Origin: Oscillospiraceae bacterium
GTDB taxonomy: Bacteria > Bacillota > Clostridia > Oscillospirales > Oscillospiraceae
Assembly: GCA_017440925.1 (NCBI GenBank)
Contig: JAFSAP010000007.1
Coordinates: forward strand, 1-64,000
Reading direction: 5' to 3'
Length of the DNA stretch: 64,000 nucleotides
This document shows, in pieces, positions 50,293 to 59,511 of this stretch. Both the position numbers and the translations under genes were made by a program. Numbering within the stretch: the first letter of the stretch is position 1; the number at the start of each line of letters is the position of its first letter. The notes under the pieces are model-generated. The model had not been told where the DNA came from and searched no databases. It was given only the letters and a program-made list of their open reading frames with translations.

Positions 50293-51882
50293 TTATGCGC
50301 TTTCACCTGAATTTTCCGGATCTTCCGGAACTTCCTCTGTTGTCTCGTTTCTGCCCGTGATCTGGAACGTCATGCCGATATGGCTGTTCATCAGTTCATT
50401 GGTGCAGTCCGGATCGTCGCCCTCCATCCAGAACACAATGGTGTACCGGTGGACATTGGGCTGGGAATCCACATAGGGAAGCGTCTCAATATCCTTTCCT
50501 TTTGCGATCACGGTATCGGATTCAAAATTTTCCGGAATCACCTGGTAGAAATCCTGTCCGCTGCGGCTGAGAAGGTAGCGATACCGGTCTGTCCATTTTG
50601 TGGTTCGAAGCATCAGCTGGGTCAGATCCTTGACCTGGTTCCGGTTGAAGAAGGCATCCACAATTTCCTCGTGGCCTTCCTGCCGGTACTTGCCCACATT
50701 GTCCATGGTCATGCCCGGGGCGATATTGCCAAGACCTGCATTGATCTGGCGGGCATCGCGCTCTGTGTAGGCCCTGGCGGTTTTGGGGTCTGCCAGGATC
50801 GCATCGCTGGGGAGCTTTTCCACATTGCCGTCTGCGCTCTTTTTGGCGTAGAGGGCCAGTTCACCATCCCGGAACACCATGACCCAGATGGCATCGGAGG
50901 GCTTTTTCGTCCGGGTTTCCGGCGTTTCCTCCCCGGGATCTTCCTCTTCGGGATTTTCCTCTTCCGGAGAATCGATCAAATTGCCTTCGTCATCGATCAT
51001 AGTTCCCAGAATATCGCTGGTGATCTGCAGTTCCCAGTTGTAGGTGGTCTTGTAGGGGATCAGACTCATGTGGGGATCCATTTCCGCTTCTGCTGTGGCA
51101 TTGGTATTGATATAGCGGTAATAGAAGGTGCAGGCAAAGTAATCGGTATCCTGGCCCCTCTGCAGAAGGGCATTCTCCGGCGAATCGCTGCCTTCCTCCC
51201 CTTCCGGGGGTTCCTCTTCCGGGTTCTCCTCATCCTCCAGCGACTCTCCGGCATCTGCCAGGGTCAGCACATCCTTGTCGATATCCCAGGGGATATCCGC
51301 AATGGAAATAGGAGACGCATCCCAAACCGGATCAAACACCAGCCGCTGGGATGGCTGCGCAAAGTCCTTACTTTTGGCAAGCTGAAAGCCTTCGTCGAAC
51401 ATCTCATCGGACATGCTGATGGTGAAGCGGTCCTTGTCCAGGGTCTCGGTAATGGTTTCGGTGATGGTCTCGGTAATGGTTTGGGTAATGGTCTGGGTAA
51501 CATACTGGATCACCGGTTCCGTCACCGTCACAATGGTGGTCAGAACCGCGGTGGTTGCCAGAATTTTCGCCACCGTATTGTCCTTGATCAGCCACAGGAA
51601 GAAGGGCCAGAAGAGGCCTTTTCTGTCAAAATACAATCCCAGATTGGTGGCAGTTTCTTCAAAATCGATCCGGCGCTTCAGGCCCCGGGCCTTCATCTCC
51701 GCCCGCAGTACCCGGCGGCCCCGCTTGATGGCGTAGACCTGCTCCCGGGTCAGAACAATCTTGTTCCGCTTCCGCCGGAAGATGGGCCGGAACTGCTTTT
51801 TGCCGACGGGATTGTCCGCCGCCAGCAGATAGACCTCCAGGCGGTCCAGCTTGGGCGGGAATTCAAACTTACCTATTTTCAT
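50293..51882 (-). CDS. Membrane-tethered member of the surface locus with acidic linkers, 529 aa
   Basis: A long basic cytosolic N-terminus (about 1-85; KKQFRPIFRRKRNKIVL) precedes one membrane helix near 100-125 (VAKILATTAVLTTIVTV). A repeat stalk TQTITQTITETITETITE follows. The outside part has two acidic Pro/Glu linkers and beta segments, ending near 490 with HRYTIVFWMEGDDPDCTN, a form of the IWLEGQD box, then a Glu-rich end. It lacks the Tyr-Ala-Trp-Phe motif, so it probably stays in the membrane and may anchor the structure through the shared box. Its start is 4 bp after the stop of the upstream HD-GYP/EAL gene. Confidence 0.75.
   Translation of the reverse strand: MKIGKFEFPPKLDRLEVYLLAADNPVGKKQFRPIFRRKRNKIVLTREQVYAIKRGRRVLRAEMKARGLKRRIDFEETATNLGLYFDRKGLFWPFFLWLIKDNTVAKILATTAVLTTIVTVTEPVIQYVTQTITQTITETITETITETLDKDRFTISMSDEMFDEGFQLAKSKDFAQPSQRLVFDPVWDASPISIADIPWDIDKDVLTLADAGESLEDEENPEEEPPEGEEGSDSPENALLQRGQDTDYFACTFYYRYINTNATAEAEMDPHMSLIPYKTTYNWELQITSDILGTMIDDEGNLIDSPEEENPEEEDPGEETPETRTKKPSDAIWVMVFRDGELALYAKKSADGNVEKLPSDAILADPKTARAYTERDARQINAGLGNIAPGMTMDNVGKYRQEGHEEIVDAFFNRNQVKDLTQLMLRTTKWTDRYRYLLSRSGQDFYQVIPENFESDTVIAKGKDIETLPYVDSQPNVHRYTIVFWMEGDDPDCTNELMNSHIGMTFQITGRNETTEEVPEDPENSGESA
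51441..51501. repeat. 12-bp tandem repeat (GGTCTCGGTAAT-like)
   Basis: About five imperfect 12-bp copies encode the TIT[QE] stalk just outside the membrane helix. Copy change would keep the frame. Confidence 0.8.
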
Positions 51883-51886
51883 AGGC

Positions 51887-53365
51887 CTATCTCTCCCGGA
51901 GCAGGGAATCCCGGATCAGTTCATCATCGCTGACAACCACACCGGAAAGGGTGCCGCTCATATACGCTGCGCCGCAGGCAGCCAGCCAACCCAGGATATC
52001 ATGAGTATCTGCACCGCCACCCAGGAGGATAAATCCATCCTGCCGCAGGCGGTTCATGGCATTGGCCGTTTCCTGCTTCAGATACAGCTTGGGATCCAGC
52101 CGCAGATACACAAAACCCATGGCTTTCAGGGTTTCCGCCGGCAGCTTTTCCCCATGCACTGCAGGGTCATAGCCATCCAGCACCAGCCGTATGCCGTTGC
52201 GCAGATAGCGTTCGATGAGTTCCGTGGTATGCTTGTTTGCATTGGCCACCAGATCTGCGGGGATGGTCAGCAGCAGCTTGTCACGGGGGATCGGCTGATC
52301 CTTGAACAGCTGGTTGAACATCTGCAGCTGGGTATTGAGGTGATAGAAAGCAGGCAGCATCTGCAGCACAACCGACTGAATCTTCAGCTTGCAGTTCTCA
52401 ATGCGAAGAACGGTATCTGCCGCTTCATACAGGAAGTAACGGGACACATCCTCCACCATTTTCCGGCGGATCAGCATGGCTTCCAGTTCCGCAGCGCCCT
52501 CCGTCTCACCGGGGCGGCCCAGAATGCCGCCGAACCAGGGAATGGCCTCGTAGGCTGCCACGGTGCCCTCCGCATCGCTGACCATAGGGCGATACTGCAG
52601 ACCCATGGGGCGTTCCTTCCGCCGTTCCACCAGGGGAATGGTTTTGGGAATGGTCAGTGTATAGTGAATATACTTGTTATAAATTGCCCGGCATTTGGGG
52701 CGCGCAGCCTTCAGCACCTCGATCAGTGCCGGATTCCATATGCTTCCGGACTGATCCATCAGGGTCTGGATGGCTTCTGCAAAGGGATCTTCCGACTTTG
52801 TTTCCGATGCCAGACGATCCAGCTCCTTGGCCATACCTACGATCTGGGCAATGGGACTGATATTGGTGGTGTTCCGCTGGGCGGGATAACCACTGCCGTC
52901 CCAGTGTTCCATGTGCTGCTCGCAGCTTTCCCGGATCATCAGCCAGGGGATATTTTTGGTGGGCTGTTCAATGAGCTCGCCCTTGCGGCGTTCCTTGGCC
53001 CGGTTTCCCCGTTCCTGGAGGGAGGCTACCAGAAGGCGGCCGTCCGTGGTGTACTTTTTGTACACAGCCTGTTCTTCTTCGGTAAAGTCATCTGTCCAGA
53101 CCTGGTATTCCGGCGGCACCAGCGCCTTACCCAGCTGGTGATACATGCCGCACTTATAGGCAAGGTCCGCATACTGACCCTGCATTCGCTCAGCACCTTC
53201 CCGGGTATCCGCGCCAAAGTTGCCGGCACAAGCCTGCACAAACAGCGCCTGGGTATAGGAAGCCACACGAACCGACTGCTGTCTGATAACGGGAGCCAGA
53301 CCATGAAAGGCTTCATCCCAGGTTTCATATTCTGTTCTCTTCCAAATCTGTTCCTTTTCAGCCAT
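51887..53365 (-). CDS. Degenerate HD-GYP plus EAL-like protein, 492 aa
   Basis: A soluble cytosolic protein. Residues about 20-240 follow an HD-GYP layout: GMYHQLGKALVPPEY stands where active domains have HDIGK, then CEQHMEHWDGSGYP and IAQIVGMAKELDRLA. The Asp of the HD pair is Gln and one motif His is Met. Residues about 270-480 resemble an EAL domain: AAYEAIPWFGG, LLLTIPADLV, IRLVLDGYDP where DDFG is expected, and LGGGADTHDILGW with a late GAAYMSGTLSG. The key acidic residues are missing. It is therefore probably a binding or scaffold protein rather than a cyclic-di-GMP phosphodiesterase. GGAG lies 9 nt before the ATG. Confidence 0.75.
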   Translation of the reverse strand: MAEKEQIWKRTEYETWDEAFHGLAPVIRQQSVRVASYTQALFVQACAGNFGADTREGAERMQGQYADLAYKCGMYHQLGKALVPPEYQVWTDDFTEEEQAVYKKYTTDGRLLVASLQERGNRAKERRKGELIEQPTKNIPWLMIRESCEQHMEHWDGSGYPAQRNTTNISPIAQIVGMAKELDRLASETKSEDPFAEAIQTLMDQSGSIWNPALIEVLKAARPKCRAIYNKYIHYTLTIPKTIPLVERRKERPMGLQYRPMVSDAEGTVAAYEAIPWFGGILGRPGETEGAAELEAMLIRRKMVEDVSRYFLYEAADTVLRIENCKLKIQSVVLQMLPAFYHLNTQLQMFNQLFKDQPIPRDKLLLTIPADLVANANKHTTELIERYLRNGIRLVLDGYDPAVHGEKLPAETLKAMGFVYLRLDPKLYLKQETANAMNRLRQDGFILLGGGADTHDILGWLAACGAAYMSGTLSGVVVSDDELIRDSLLRER

Positions 53366-53394
53366 ATTTCACATTCTCCAAGAAAAGTCCTGTT

Positions 53395-53420
53395 GCCCAG
53401 CCGATTTTCCTCGGCTGGGC
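53395..53420 (-). terminator. Hairpin between the FIVAR-like and HD-GYP/EAL genes
   Basis: Perfect 10-bp stem GCCCAGCCGA / TCGGCTGGGC with a 6-nt loop just beyond the stop at 53428. The U tract is poor, so it may only attenuate transcription into the long downstream operon. Confidence 0.55.
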
Positions 53421-53427
53421 TGTGTAT

Positions 53428-54165
53428 TTAGTAGTCCATATCGTCATCAATGTCGTAGCTTACCAGGGGGGTATTGTCCATGGTCTGCCGCTTTTTCATG
53501 ATGACATAGATCAGCAGCACGATCAGTGCCACATTCAGCACTGCGCTGACAACAAACAGGATCGGCCAGGTGTGATGCATGGGGATGTTGCAGTAATCAC
53601 TGGTGGGAAGCACTTCCACTTCCACTTCTTCGATCACGACCTCAGGCTCCTGTGCTTTCTGCGCGCTCTGCTGCATCTCCTCCAGCAGGGCCTGCAGTTC
53701 CTTGACGGACAGGTCGACCAGTTCCTGATTGCCGCTGACCAGACGGGGACGGGCAGTTTCAATGGCAGCATTGACACGATGCCAGAGATTGTACCTGACC
53801 TGGTCTTTTTCAATTTCGTTGTTAATATCCGCAAGAACTGCATCCAGCTTGGAATAGTCCATCTTCTCCAGACCGCTGATGGCCTTTTTGAGGGCGGCCA
53901 CAGCATCGTTCACGGTTTTCTGGCCATGGCTTCCCTTGAGAAGATCGGTGCCCTTTTTGAGGGCATCCTTCAGCGGCTTCCAGGTCTGAATGGTATAGTC
54001 ATATACATTCAGTTCATTGGCAATGGCAACCTGTTTTTTCAGTTCGGAATAGTCTGTTGCCGAGGAAAGTCTTACCTCCGTATCCACAGCTGCAACTGCG
54101 GGAATCATATTTGCAAACAGGCAAAGCATAACCAGCACTGCCATGATTTTCTTACAAAATTTCAC
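53428..54165 (-). CDS. FIVAR-like surface protein with C-terminal membrane anchor, 245 aa
   Basis: GTG 54165 is chosen because AGGAGG lies 9 nt upstream; an ATG at 54201 lies before that site. A signal peptide (IMAVLVMLCLFANMIPAVA) is followed by a helical domain with the FIVAR pattern (YTIQTWKPLKDALKKG to ALKKAISGLEKM). A second helical pair (VNAAIETARPRL to LQALLEEMQQ) follows, then an acidic VIEEVEVEV segment, a membrane helix near 195-220 and the acidic cytosolic tail SYDIDDDMDY. It heads the long operon behind its own promoter. A role as outer-face membrane adaptor is inferred. Confidence 0.78.
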   Translation of the reverse strand: MKFCKKIMAVLVMLCLFANMIPAVAAVDTEVRLSSATDYSELKKQVAIANELNVYDYTIQTWKPLKDALKKGTDLLKGSHGQKTVNDAVAALKKAISGLEKMDYSKLDAVLADINNEIEKDQVRYNLWHRVNAAIETARPRLVSGNQELVDLSVKELQALLEEMQQSAQKAQEPEVVIEEVEVEVLPTSDYCNIPMHHTWPILFVVSAVLNVALIVLLIYVIMKKRQTMDNTPLVSYDIDDDMDY

Positions 54166-54254
54166 CTGTTTTTTCCTCCTGTTTCTGCGAAAATATACCA
54201 TTATTTACCAATCAATGCACTTTAAAATGCAATACCGGCATTTTATTAGCATAT

Positions 54255-54283
54255 ATTATATCACAAGACTGTCCATACTTCAA
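54255..54283 (-). promoter_or_regulatory. Promoter of the main surface operon (54.2 to 27.9 kb)
   Basis: On minus: TTGAAG (54278-54283), 17-bp spacer, TATAAT (54255-54260), about 90 bp before the FIVAR-like gene. No better promoter was seen downstream until 27.7 kb. Confidence 0.7.
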
Positions 54284-54326
54284 GCATTCTCTGCCAATCT
54301 CTTTGGAATATGACATATTTTCCGTT

Positions 54327-55535
54327 TTATGGTGTTGCCGTCCCGGTATTTCCCACGGAATCTCCGGTTGCTTTGGGATGCTCATAGCAGAAAATATGTC
54401 CGCCAATGGTACCCCACACATTGTTGTTGGTGGCAAACCGGGCAAAATAAGTAACGTCTGTGGGCAGAACATAGGGGCCATACATCGCCCGCTCAATGGC
54501 CTGGTACTGGGCCTGGCCCGGCTCTGCATCCTCCAGGAATTTCACCGACCGGAACTGATTCTCGCCATAGATCACGTCCCGCAGCTTATCCGGGAAGTTA
54601 TCCGAGGCCATACGATTGAAAACCACTTCCGCAACAGCCTGCTGACCTTCTGCACTTTCGCCCCGGGCTTCCACCCAAACCACGCGGGCCAGCAGCTGAC
54701 GCTCCGCCAGGGTCAGATCAATATCAGGATAGCGGGACTCTGCCGTGGTGGGCAGTTTTTCCGTATACCGGGCAATTACCTCCGGCATCTGCGTTTTGTC
54801 AAAAACCCAGGCGCCTTCATAGCCGGTACGCAGAAAGCTCTCCGGGAAGCCGGTTTGAAAACCCTCTTTCAGATCCCATTTTTCATAATTGGGGCCATAG
54901 GGATCGTTGACCAGATACTTGCCATCCGCAGTCATGCCTGTCACCACAATAAAATGCTGGGACTGGGTAAAGGGCGAGGGGGAACGCATCAGAAGGATTG
55001 CACATTTTCCGGCCTTCAGCTCCGCCAGGGTGTAATTCACATTCTCCGGTTTCACATAGGGAAGTCCCAGCGTCTCTGCGGCACATTCCATGCGGGCCAT
55101 ATTGTTGGTTGCTCTGCCGCCAAAATAGTAGGCCAGCTCACTGGGCAGGTATTCATACCCCGTCAGATAGGAGGCAATCATGGCGATGGAGGTAATGCTG
55201 CATCCGCTGGTTTCAATGGTGCCGGCACCATAGAGCACATCCGGGTAGTCCGTCTGGAGATACAGGGGAACCGATACATATTCCTGTCGCTTCTGATTGG
55301 CCAGCTCCGGACTGGGACGGCCGCTTTTGGGAGCATTTTCCATAACAATGCCGGGGAAAGATGTGACAAAGTCCGATGTTCCGGCGTTTTCGGCTGAAAC
55401 GTCCAGAATGACGGTATTCTTGTCTTCATCATATCCTGTTACCGTGGTACCCATTGCTGCTGCATCCGGTGCAGTCAGGATCAGAACCGCCATGGTCATT
55501 ACCAGAACTCTGATAATTTTTCTCATCGTTTTCAA
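54327..55535 (-). CDS. Secreted C39-like peptidase fused to SleB-type cell-wall hydrolase, about 403 aa
   Basis: After a signal peptide (VLVMTMAVLILTAPDAAAMG), residues about 75-240 are a papain-like C39_2 module: the Cys is in TSGCSITSIAMI, the His in QSQHFIVVTGM, and an Asp/Asn in VNDPYGPNY. Residues about 275-390 are a Hydrolase_2/SleB domain: LLARVVWVEARGESAEGQQAVAEVVFNRM with the catalytic Glu, then VIYGENQF. It should cut peptidoglycan outside the membrane and may open the wall for large surface proteins, or act in sporulation or germination. The start is probably TTG 55535 with AGGAG 10 nt upstream; ATG 55526 is the alternative. Own promoter at 55601-55629. Confidence 0.85.
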   Translation of the reverse strand: MKTMRKIIRVLVMTMAVLILTAPDAAAMGTTVTGYDEDKNTVILDVSAENAGTSDFVTSFPGIVMENAPKSGRPSPELANQKRQEYVSVPLYLQTDYPDVLYGAGTIETSGCSITSIAMIASYLTGYEYLPSELAYYFGGRATNNMARMECAAETLGLPYVKPENVNYTLAELKAGKCAILLMRSPSPFTQSQHFIVVTGMTADGKYLVNDPYGPNYEKWDLKEGFQTGFPESFLRTGYEGAWVFDKTQMPEVIARYTEKLPTTAESRYPDIDLTLAERQLLARVVWVEARGESAEGQQAVAEVVFNRMASDNFPDKLRDVIYGENQFRSVKFLEDAEPGQAQYQAIERAMYGPYVLPTDVTYFARFATNNNVWGTIGGHIFCYEHPKATGDSVGNTGTATP

Positions 55536-55600
55536 CCGATCATCACTCCTTTCCCTCTTATTTTTCCACAAAAGTATATAAAACCCATTTTCTCTATTAC

Positions 55601-55629
55601 ATTATATACGAAAGCTGTCCCGATTGCAA
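55601..55629 (-). promoter_or_regulatory. Promoter of the cell-wall hydrolase gene
   Basis: On minus: TTGCAA (55624-55629), 17-bp spacer, TATAAT (55601-55606). Confidence 0.72.
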
Positions 55630-55635
55630 GTAAAG

Positions 55636-55672
55636 AATCGGCCCCATCTTCCAACTGCAGATGGGGCCGATT
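55636..55672 (-). terminator. Terminator of the distal two-gene surface unit
   Basis: 14-bp stem AATCGGCCCCATCT / AGATGGGGCCGATT with a 9-nt loop, 5 bp past the stop at 55678. A modest T-rich tail follows on minus. Confidence 0.78.
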
Positions 55673-55677
55673 GGCGT

Positions 55678-58600
55678 CTATTGAATTTCCTGTACAGTCA
55701 GCGGAATTGACAGGGTATACGCATTCCCTTCCACTGTCTCCACCAACACGCCGATCCTTGTCTGACCGGCAGCCAGCGCAGTGATGGTGCAAACCGCTCC
55801 CTCTTTTCCGACAGCCGAAGCCACCGAGGTATTCTCCGATGCCCAGAGGAATGTTTTTATTGTTTCCCGGACAAGTCCTTCCAGCGGCTTATCTCCGGTA
55901 TTCTGGCCCCCGGCTGCATACAGCAGCTGGGCCGTCAGATCCACCGAGTCCCCCGCTTCCAGCGTCAGAGACGGCACGGCCGCCCCGGCGTCCGCCACAG
56001 CAACTGCCAGACCATCCGCACGGTCATACACGGTAATCTCCTTGCTGACAGAAATAACAATACCGCTTTGGGTAAGTATTTTGGCGCCAATGGTGCTGAC
56101 ACCGCTCTTTCCGGTCAGCTGCAGAACAATATCGGGGTACTCCACCTCATAAAGGATGTCTGCGCTTCCGGTGCCCTCCGGCAGTTTATGGGTCAGCGTG
56201 TTATACTCCGTTACCTCGTCGGCATCGGCAGCTTTCAGTGCAGTGTTCAGCGCAGAAAGTGCATTGGCTGCCTGGATGCGGGACACTGTGCTTTCCGTTG
56301 TCAGAAGCAGCTGTGCATCCGCAACCGCCTGGGCCAGGTCACTCCGGGATGCCCAGTCTTCCACGGACTTCGCCTTTTCCAGGGCAGTCGTCAGCAGAAT
56401 CCGCTGACTGGCTGTCATTTCTGTGGATTCAGCCGTTTCTTCCTCCGCCTTTTTCTCCAGTTCCGCCACCACTGCATCATTCAACCGGCGGATCTCCCCT
56501 TCTGCCTGAGCCGCTGTGGGTTTCTGCTGGCCGGCATACGCCTCCACCAGCGCGCTGGCTGCAGAGGTATCCACATCCAGCGATTCATCCTGCACAACCC
56601 CCAGCAGTTCGCTGATGGCCGCCAGATGACGGGTATTCATACTCTCAACAAAGAACTCCGGATCCAGAGAATTCCACTTTACGCCCTTTACGGATTCCTC
56701 CCGCAGCTGCGGGTATATTGCCTCCAGGAATTCAATATCCGGATTGATATACTCCGTGTCACTGGATACATACAGATCCTGTCTGATCTGCGTCAGCTGA
56801 ACCGGTTCTGCGTAAGCATCCAAATTGGCGATGGTCAGATCCGACAGAATCCGCCGGAACCCGGAATCATACCACTTTCCATAGGTATCTGCATTTTCCG
56901 CCTCGCAGATGGCTTCATACCAGATACTGCCCTGACAGAGATAGGGTTTGAAAAACACCTGCCGCTGCAGATTGGCCTCCGCGGTTTCCATGGCGCTGAG
57001 GGCAGCATTCAGCTGCGCTGCCGTGGCATCCTGGTTCTGCAGCACTGCCTCCGCCACATACAGCGCACCTGCCAGCGTGTTCCAGCTTTCCTCCGTATAG
57101 ATGGGTGTCAGAATTCCATTTCCTTCATCCCGGAGGTTCTTGCTGTAATCCACCCGGCTGATCTGACCCACAATCTGCCAGCTGTCATGCTCCTGCTGTG
57201 TATGCTCTTCACTGCCCACAGCGGCATAACTGCCATCCGGATTCTGAATGACCAGCCGTGCCGTTTCCTGCTCCAGCGTGCCCATTTTTTGCCGCAGCTG
57301 CAGCACTTTGGTGTTTACCGCCTCTCTGGAAGCAGCATCCAGTCCCGCTTCTGCATTCACAAGGTCTACAATGGCTTCGCGGATCTGCTGCTCATCTGCC
57401 GTCTGATTCCAATAGACACGGACCGCCCGGTTATAGGCAGCAGAGAAGGCCTTCCAGCTCACCGTTGTATAGTCTCCCTGACCGGCAGCTGCTGTTTCTT
57501 CACAGTCCCGCAGCAGTGTCTCCAGGCCGGCTTTATCCGCGGTATAGTCGATCAGCGCTCCGTCCTGAACCGGCACCAGTTTGGCACTTGTGGCAAACTG
57601 CAGATTCATCACACCGCTCAAAGATGTTTGCTCCGTGGCAGATACCATGGTATTGTCCACGATGTCACCATCCAGCCATACCACAACCGTAACTGCCTTG
57701 GGCACATTTCTGGTCATCTGTTCCTTGGAAACGATGGTCGGATCGGTCTTTGGCTGATCGGCCATGACCAGATAGAAACCGGCTTCATCCGTCTCGAAGG
57801 AATAGTCATACATCTGCAGGGGGATCTGAATCATATGATCCACCTCTGCACGGTTTTCCGTATTCAGCTTGGCCATTCCCAGCAGTGTTCCCTGGTCATC
57901 CAGAAAAGTCACACGGATGGCATCTGCCAAAGGCTTGTCAAAGGTATGGAACGCCATATAGCTACCGCTGCCCAGGGTGCTGGCTGCTGTGGATTCCTGG
58001 CCTTCCTCGTTATAAACACGGTGCCTGGGCGTGGTCTGCAGCAGTAGGTCTGCCCCATCCGTATTGCAGCGGAAGGCCAGATCCAGTGCGTAGCCAAAGG
58101 TTGCCGTCAGCGGCACCAGAGGACTTGCCGTAGTGCTCTGCGCTGCTTTCAGCCCCCGCACCGCTTCTGCCAGACCCACCAGGTAGGCAGGGTCTTCCTC
58201 GTTGTCCGCGACAACCATGACATCGATGATTTCCACCTTGATAATTGTGCTGTAGTCATCCACAAACTCCGCAATGTCTGCATAGATACCGGAGTCCTTC
58301 TTCAGCACCATGGTAAAGCCTTTTTCCAGCATATCGCCAATCAGGCTGTCGATCTGGTCAGGATTCAGATCTCCCAGCCAGTACTCGTTGAGCATCACCC
58401 GGTCAATATCCATGACATAGTCCATGATGCTCCGTATCTGCTTCCAGGTATAGTTATTGCCTGTCAGATTTTCACAGGCAATTCTGGCTGCATTCAGTTT
58501 GGTCTGGGTTGTATCCAGTTCAGAAACCCAGGTAAGGTATGTTTCCGGAAGGACGATCCTGCCCTCCAGCCGCTCCAGTGTCTGGCTCAGCTCCACAGAC

Positions 58601-59475
58601 GCATCCGTGGCAATCTCCTTCGCCGTCAGGAAAGCCGCTTCATCCCCAATCTGGGCCGCTGCATAGGCCACAAGACCCTGCCGCAGAACGGATTCCATAT
58701 CCCGCAGGACTCCGTCCAGTTCCTCCAGCACTGCCTTGATGGCTTCCCGGTCTTCATCGATGTACGTTGTATTCGGGTCCATCAGGTGGAACATCACAAT
58801 ATTGAACAGGGAGGTTCCACTGTTGCCCAGCGCTGTGATCACACTGTTTTTTATCTTTTGGGTGTTTGCAGAAATATCGCTTTTGGCCATGGCCAGGGCA
58901 CTGGCCTGGGCAGAAAGGATATCCGAGGTACCAATGCCGCGGACACCAAAATCCTGCACGCCGTCTCTGACCGCAAAGGCTTCCTCCTGATAGACAGCAG
59001 ATACCGTATTGTAGGTCAGTTCCACAATACGGCCATCATAACCATACGTGGGAACTGCCAGCAGACCGGAATCCACGGTATAGCTGCCATCGGCAACATT
59101 GGCCGCCACATTCAGCCGGGCAGGCATCAGACAAATATTGCCAAGACCATAGTCAACGTGCTCCAGATCCACCAGATTGCCCCAGGAGTTGTTGGCCAGC
59201 AGGTTGTTCTCCGCCAGGGAATCACCGATATCCGCACGGATGGTCGTCATATCGCTGCGGGTATCTGTATTGAGCAGCGCAATCTCCAGGCTGCCGTTGG
59301 CACCAACATTGGCAGAGATATGCTGGGTCTGTGTTGCATTTATCAACTCAAACCAGGCATAGCTGGCAGAAGTCATCAGTACCGCAGCAAAAAGCAGCAT
59401 CATGAATGCCGAAGCCAGTTTTTGCTTTGCTGTTACTGGCCGTATTGTCTGTGCTTTGGTCTTCTGCATAGCCAT
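55678..59475 (-). CDS. Long YAWF-family exported protein with FIVAR-like and BIG2-like tail, 1265 aa
   Basis: The signal helix (FMMLLFAAVLMTSA) ends at SASYAWFELINATQ; then VGANGSLEIALL, WGNLVDLE and VPTYGYDGRIVEL, GVRGIG. A helical region precedes FGYALDLAFRCNTDGADLLL, LGSGSYMAF and IRVTFLDD. The box VTVVVWLDGDIVDNTMV then leads to MNLQFATSAKLVP. From about 650 it adds several helical FIVAR-like modules (YTTVSWKAFSAAYNRA; YTEESWNTLAGALYVAE) and a C-terminal BIG2-like domain (FLWASENTSVASAVGKEG, ITALAAGQTRIGVLV). There is no sortase motif. ATG 59475 (or 59469) follows AAAGGTAGG. Confidence 0.82.
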   Translation of the reverse strand: MAMQKTKAQTIRPVTAKQKLASAFMMLLFAAVLMTSASYAWFELINATQTQHISANVGANGSLEIALLNTDTRSDMTTIRADIGDSLAENNLLANNSWGNLVDLEHVDYGLGNICLMPARLNVAANVADGSYTVDSGLLAVPTYGYDGRIVELTYNTVSAVYQEEAFAVRDGVQDFGVRGIGTSDILSAQASALAMAKSDISANTQKIKNSVITALGNSGTSLFNIVMFHLMDPNTTYIDEDREAIKAVLEELDGVLRDMESVLRQGLVAYAAAQIGDEAAFLTAKEIATDASVELSQTLERLEGRIVLPETYLTWVSELDTTQTKLNAARIACENLTGNNYTWKQIRSIMDYVMDIDRVMLNEYWLGDLNPDQIDSLIGDMLEKGFTMVLKKDSGIYADIAEFVDDYSTIIKVEIIDVMVVADNEEDPAYLVGLAEAVRGLKAAQSTTASPLVPLTATFGYALDLAFRCNTDGADLLLQTTPRHRVYNEEGQESTAASTLGSGSYMAFHTFDKPLADAIRVTFLDDQGTLLGMAKLNTENRAEVDHMIQIPLQMYDYSFETDEAGFYLVMADQPKTDPTIVSKEQMTRNVPKAVTVVVWLDGDIVDNTMVSATEQTSLSGVMNLQFATSAKLVPVQDGALIDYTADKAGLETLLRDCEETAAAGQGDYTTVSWKAFSAAYNRAVRVYWNQTADEQQIREAIVDLVNAEAGLDAASREAVNTKVLQLRQKMGTLEQETARLVIQNPDGSYAAVGSEEHTQQEHDSWQIVGQISRVDYSKNLRDEGNGILTPIYTEESWNTLAGALYVAEAVLQNQDATAAQLNAALSAMETAEANLQRQVFFKPYLCQGSIWYEAICEAENADTYGKWYDSGFRRILSDLTIANLDAYAEPVQLTQIRQDLYVSSDTEYINPDIEFLEAIYPQLREESVKGVKWNSLDPEFFVESMNTRHLAAISELLGVVQDESLDVDTSAASALVEAYAGQQKPTAAQAEGEIRRLNDAVVAELEKKAEEETAESTEMTASQRILLTTALEKAKSVEDWASRSDLAQAVADAQLLLTTESTVSRIQAANALSALNTALKAADADEVTEYNTLTHKLPEGTGSADILYEVEYPDIVLQLTGKSGVSTIGAKILTQSGIVISVSKEITVYDRADGLAVAVADAGAAVPSLTLEAGDSVDLTAQLLYAAGGQNTGDKPLEGLVRETIKTFLWASENTSVASAVGKEGAVCTITALAAGQTRIGVLVETVEGNAYTLSIPLTVQEIQ

Positions 59476-59511
59476 CCTACCTTTCTGTTGATACTGTTTT
59501 CCTTATTTTTA

